A stretch of 16,412 nucleotides of DNA from Pseudomonadota bacterium. Its GTDB lineage: Bacteria > Pseudomonadota > Alphaproteobacteria > Rhizobiales > Xanthobacteraceae. Positions 13,478 through 16,412 of the stretch are shown piece by piece. Position 1 is the stretch's first letter. The number at the start of each line of letters is the position of its first letter. Where the stretch lies: NCBI GenBank assembly GCA_021823875.1, contig JAKAMD010000031.1, positions 1-16,412 of the forward strand, given 5' to 3'. A model generated the notes under the pieces. The model did not search any database. It saw only the letters and a program-made list of their open reading frames with translations, and was not told the DNA's origin. The position numbers and the translations under genes were made by a program.

Positions 13478-14575
13478 ATGGCCGATAAGGCTGCGCGGGA
13501 GCCGGTGGCGGAGCCGTCCGCGCTGGTGCGCTTCGAAAACGTGAGCAAGCGCTTCGGCGCAATTGCCGCAGTCGAGAACCTCACCCTCGAGATCCGGCAT
13601 GGCGAGTTCTTCGCGCTGCTCGGCCCCTCCGGCTGCGGCAAGACCACGCTGCTGCGCCTGCTGGCCGGCTTCGAGGAGGTGAGCGAAGGCCGCATCCTGC
13701 TCGACGGCGAGGACATCAGCGCCGTGCCGCCGCACCGGCGGCCGGTCAACATGATGTTCCAGAACTACGCGCTGTTTCCGCATCTCAATGTCGCGGGCAA
13801 TATCGGCTTCGGCCTGCGCCAGGACCGGGTCGGGCGGGGCGAGATTGCCGACCGCGTCGAGGAGATGCTGGCGCTGGTGCAGATGCAGGGCTACGGCCGC
13901 CGCCGCATCGGCGAACTCTCCGGCGGCCAGCGCCAGCGCGTCGCCCTGGCGCGCGCGCTGATCAAGCGGCCGCGCGTGCTCTTGCTCGACGAGCCGATGG
14001 CCGCGCTCGACAAGAAGCTGCGCGGCGAGACCCAGTTCGAGCTGATGGCGCTGCAGCGCCGGCTCGGCACCACCTTCGTCATCGTCACCCACGACCAGGA
14101 GGAGGCGATGATCGTCGCCGATCGCATGGCGTTGATGAAGGACGGCCGGCTGATGCAGGTGGCGCCGCCGGCGGAAATCTACGAGCAGCCGAACTCGCGC
14201 TGGGTGGCCGATTTCATCGGCGAGGCGACACTGATCGAGGGAAGGCTTGCCGGCGACGACCTCATCGAAACCAGGCTCGGCCCCTTGCGCGTGCCGACGG
14301 GCGCGGCGCCATCCGGCGCGCCGGTCGCGTTGGCGCTCCGGCCGGAGAAGCTTACGCTCAGTGCGGCGCGGCCGGCAGGTGCGGTCAACGCGCTCGCCGG
14401 CACCGTTGCCGAGATCGGCTATCGCGGCGACGTTTCGCTCTTTCAGGTGCGGCTTGCCGACCACTCGCTGATCAAGATCTCGCGCGCCAATGTCACGGGC
14501 CAGCCGCCCATCGCGGTCGACGATCTGGTGTGGGTGTCCTGGCCGGTGGAGGCGGGGGTGGTGCTGACGCAATGA
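13478..14575 (+). CDS. ABC importer ATPase, spermidine/putrescine (PotA)-type
   Basis: A 365-residue ATPase of the importer class with a C-terminal TOBE regulatory domain. Walker A is GPSGCGKTT at 49-57, the Q-loop glutamine is Gln95 in MFQNYALFPH, the signature is LSGGQRQ at 147-153, Walker B is RVLLLDEP at 166-173, and the switch histidine is His205 in VTHDQEEA. MFQNYALFPHLNV and the two following PotB/PotC-like permeases place it in the polyamine/opine/iron(III)-type group; polyamine is the best guess but the substrate is not proven. The ATG at 13478 is supported by GAGG at 13467-13470; earlier in-frame starts lack support. Its stop overlaps the next gene by ATGA. A weak TTGAGT (13415-13420)/TAGCGT (13438-13443) pair with 17-base spacing could be the operon promoter. 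Confidence 0.9.
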   Translation: MADKAAREPVAEPSALVRFENVSKRFGAIAAVENLTLEIRHGEFFALLGPSGCGKTTLLRLLAGFEEVSEGRILLDGEDISAVPPHRRPVNMMFQNYALFPHLNVAGNIGFGLRQDRVGRGEIADRVEEMLALVQMQGYGRRRIGELSGGQRQRVALARALIKRPRVLLLDEPMAALDKKLRGETQFELMALQRRLGTTFVIVTHDQEEAMIVADRMALMKDGRLMQVAPPAEIYEQPNSRWVADFIGEATLIEGRLAGDDLIETRLGPLRVPTGAAPSGAPVALALRPEKLTLSAARPAGAVNALAGTVAEIGYRGDVSLFQVRLADHSLIKISRANVTGQPPIAVDDLVWVSWPVEAGVVLTQ

Positions 14576-15492
14576 GCAAGAACTCGGAAAGCCATCGCGC
14601 GCGCGGCCAGCGCCTTGTGCTCTGGCTGCCCTATCTCTGGCTGCTCGCTTTCTTCCTTTTGCCCTTCCTCATCGTCCTGAAGATCAGCTTCGCGCAGACG
14701 GTGATTGCCATGCCGCCGTACCGGCCGGTGCTCGATCTCGCCGCCGGCTGGCAGGGCCTCGTCGCCTTCGCGCACGGCCTCACCCTCGATGGCTACCGGC
14801 TGATTGCCTCCGACCCGCTTTATCTCGCCTCCTATCTGAAAAGCCTCCAGCTTGCCTCGCTCTCCACCCTGATCCTGCTTGCGCTCGGTTATCCGATCGC
14901 CTATGGCATCGCGCGCAGCCCACGCGCACTTCAACCGCTCCTGGTCATGGCGGTGGTGCTGCCGTTCTGGACCTCGTTCCTGATCCGTGTCTATGCCTGG
15001 ATCAACATCCTGCAACGCGACGGTCTCTTGAACGACGTGCTGATGGCGCTGCACATCGTCGACAAGCGCCCGGAATGGCTCGCCTCCGACACCGCCGTCT
15101 ATATCGGCATCGTCTATTCCTACCTGCCGTTCATGGTGCTGCCGCTCTACGCCACGCTGGAGAAGCTCGATGCTTCGCTTTTGGAAGCGGCCGCCGATCT
15201 CGGCTGCACGCGCGCCCAAGCCTTTTGGCGGGTGACGCTGCCGCTGTCGCTGCCCGGAATTGCCGCCGGCTGTCTGCTTTGCTTTATCCCGATCGTCGGC
15301 GAATTCGTCATTCCCGATCTGCTCGGCGGTTCGCATTCGCTGATGATCGGACAGACGCTGTGGCTGGAATTCTTCTCCAACCGCGACTGGCCGGTGGCGT
15401 CGGCGCTGGCGGTGACGCTGCTCGGCCTGTTGATGGTGCCGATCGTCTTCTATGAGCGCCTGCAACGGCGGCAATTGGAAGGTCTACGCTGA
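14572..15492 (+). CDS. ABC transporter permease, PotB-like
   Basis: A 306-residue inner-membrane permease with six hydrophobic segments. The cytoplasmic coupling loop reads EAAADLGCTRAQAFWRVTLP (205-224), the EAA motif that docks on the ATPase. VVLPFWTSFLIRVYAW and IPIVGEFVIPDLLGG are typical of the PotB/PotH group, as is the large external loop between segments 1 and 2. The ATG at 14572 overlaps the ATPase stop by ATGA; longer in-frame starts inside the ATPase gene are rejected. The stop overlaps the next permease by one base (TGATG). All three genes are therefore translationally coupled. Confidence 0.92.
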   Translation: MSKNSESHRARGQRLVLWLPYLWLLAFFLLPFLIVLKISFAQTVIAMPPYRPVLDLAAGWQGLVAFAHGLTLDGYRLIASDPLYLASYLKSLQLASLSTLILLALGYPIAYGIARSPRALQPLLVMAVVLPFWTSFLIRVYAWINILQRDGLLNDVLMALHIVDKRPEWLASDTAVYIGIVYSYLPFMVLPLYATLEKLDASLLEAAADLGCTRAQAFWRVTLPLSLPGIAAGCLLCFIPIVGEFVIPDLLGGSHSLMIGQTLWLEFFSNRDWPVASALAVTLLGLLMVPIVFYERLQRRQLEGLR

Positions 15493-16307
15493 TGCGGCGC
15501 GGCGCCTCCACCTTCAACATCGTATCGGTTGCGCTCGGCTTGGCCTTCCTCTATCTGCCGATTGCCATCCTGGTGATCTATTCCTTCAACGCCTCGCGCC
15601 TGGTCGCGGTCTGGGGCGGCTGGTCGCTCGCCTGGTACCGCGCGCTCCTGACCGACACCGCCATGCAGCAGTCGGCCTGGATCAGCCTCAGGGTGGCAGC
15701 GCTGTCGGCGACGTTCGCCACCGTGCTCGGCACTTTCGCGGCGGTCGCGCTGGCGCGCATGGGACGTTTCCGCGGCCGGCTGTTGTTCTCCGGTATGGTC
15801 TATGCGCCGCTGGTGATGCCGGAGGTGATCACCGGCCTGTCGCTGCTGCTGCTGTTCGTTGCCATCAATGTTGAGCGCGGCTTCTGGACCATCGTGATCG
15901 CGCACACCACGCTGACCTTGTGTTTCGTCACGGTGATCGTGCAGGCGCGGCTGGTCGGCTTCGACCGCAGCCTGGAGGAGGCGGCCATGGACCTCGGCTG
16001 CCCGCCGCTCAAAACCTTTTTGACGGTGACGCTGCCGCTGATCGCGCCCGCCATCGCCGCCGGCTGGATGCTCGCCTTTTCGCTCTCGCTCGACGATCTG
16101 GTGATCGCCAGCTTCACCACCGGGCCCGGTGCCACCACGCTGCCGATTCGCATCTATTCGGCGGTGCGCCTCGGCGTGAAGCCGGAGATCAATGCTGTCT
16201 GCACCATCATGATCGCGGTGGTGGCGCTCGGCACCATAGCGGCGTCGCTGATGACCAAGCTCGGCGCCGCCCGCCGCGCGCGCGCCGCGCTGGCCGCGCA
16301 GGTGTGA
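15492..16307 (+). CDS. ABC transporter permease, PotC-like
   Basis: A 271-residue permease, the second membrane subunit of the importer. Six hydrophobic segments surround the EAA loop EEAAMDLGCPPLKTFLTVTL (162-181). YLPIAILVIYSFNASR near the N-terminus, PEVITGLSLLLLF, and the SLSLDDLVIASFTTGPG stretch are hallmarks of PotC/PotI proteins. The start at 15492 shares its A with the preceding TGA. The C-terminus is alanine/arginine-rich. No substrate-binding protein gene lies before the ATPase or within the 105 bases left after this gene, so it is beyond the window or elsewhere in the genome. Confidence 0.92.
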   Translation: MRRGASTFNIVSVALGLAFLYLPIAILVIYSFNASRLVAVWGGWSLAWYRALLTDTAMQQSAWISLRVAALSATFATVLGTFAAVALARMGRFRGRLLFSGMVYAPLVMPEVITGLSLLLLFVAINVERGFWTIVIAHTTLTLCFVTVIVQARLVGFDRSLEEAAMDLGCPPLKTFLTVTLPLIAPAIAAGWMLAFSLSLDDLVIASFTTGPGATTLPIRIYSAVRLGVKPEINAVCTIMIAVVALGTIAASLMTKLGAARRARAALAAQV

Positions 16308-16315
16308 CGACCTCA

Positions 16316-16412
16316 TGTCCCGGGCGCTACGCAGCGGACGGTGCGCTGCAGACCCGGGACCGCATCAATGTCGGTGTTTGGAACGGTCCCGGATCAGCGG
16401 TGCATCACGTCG
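16316..16412. repeat. Second class of intergenic palindromic repeat, cut by window end
   Basis: After the last stop, GTCCCGGG (16317-16324) pairs exactly with CCCGGGAC (16353-16360). Inside it GCAGCG (16331-16336) pairs with CGCTGC (16344-16349), giving a nested stem-loop. A further GGTCCCGGATCAGCGG-type arm continues to the window edge. The pattern matches the CCCGGG/GCGCTGC repeats common between genes in Bradyrhizobium-like genomes (from memory, not searched). It may double as the 3' end of the ABC operon message. The right part is truncated, so the full element cannot be described. Confidence 0.65.

Noticed and set aside
13313..14572. A 419-codon minus-strand open frame opposite the ABC ATPase, and similar long ones at 4483-5589, 10952-12070 and 15450-16316
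   Set aside because: All are complements of confidently identified genes. Their composition (Arg, His, Gly, Gln, Asp rich) reflects codon bias on the other strand.
1..16412. tRNA or rRNA genes, CRISPR arrays, insertion sequences, phage genes
   Set aside because: No transposase, integrase, direct-repeat array or structured RNA sequence was seen. The only repeats are short palindromic intergenic elements.

Overview
The window is GC-rich, gene-dense chromosomal DNA with alphaproteobacterial gene content. Three things point to Hyphomicrobiales, most likely the Bradyrhizobium/Rhodopseudomonas/Xanthobacteraceae side: the protein styles, the TRAP and ABC uptake operons, and a dispersed palindromic repeat (two copies, near 715-795 and 9564-9653) of a kind common in those genomes. 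This placement is inference from the sequence; no 16S or other marker gene is present. I see no phage, IS, CRISPR, tRNA or rRNA.

Layout. (1) 1-707: the end of a cyclase-family hydrolase overlaps msrB by one base. (2) 823-2511: an orphan thiamine-diphosphate enzyme of the acetolactate-synthase superfamily. It is followed by a short perfect hairpin and a small cupin gene (2701-3063), which converges almost end to end on a class III CoA-transferase (3069-4241, minus). (3) 4242-4500: a divergent control region with two perfect palindromes. (4) 4501-8837: a plus-strand operon of TRAP periplasmic binding protein, small permease, large permease and malonyl-CoA decarboxylase. (5) 8847-9557: an SDR oxidoreductase on the minus strand, whose start codon lies just outside the second palindromic repeat. 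(6) 9659-10525: a class I glutamine amidotransferase on the minus strand, divergent from glpD (10700-12184). (7) 12296-13386: two tandem, paralogous single-domain response regulators. (8) 13478-16307: a PotA-PotB-PotC-like ABC importer (ATPase and two permeases, tightly overlapping) with no binding-protein gene in view. The window ends in a second class of palindromic repeat.

How the genes may work together. The most coherent module is 3069-8837. A TRAP importer, a CoA-transferase resembling the dicarboxylate-accepting (SUGCT-like) branch, and malonyl-CoA decarboxylase would together import malonate (or a close relative), attach CoA by transfer, and decarboxylate it to acetyl-CoA. Rhizobial malonate systems normally activate malonate with an ATP-dependent synthetase (MatB). 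None is visible here, and the divergent CoA-transferase is a plausible replacement. The remaining genes look like separate housekeeping or uptake units: methionine-sulfoxide repair, glycerol-3-phosphate oxidation, polyamine-type transport and CheY-like signalling.
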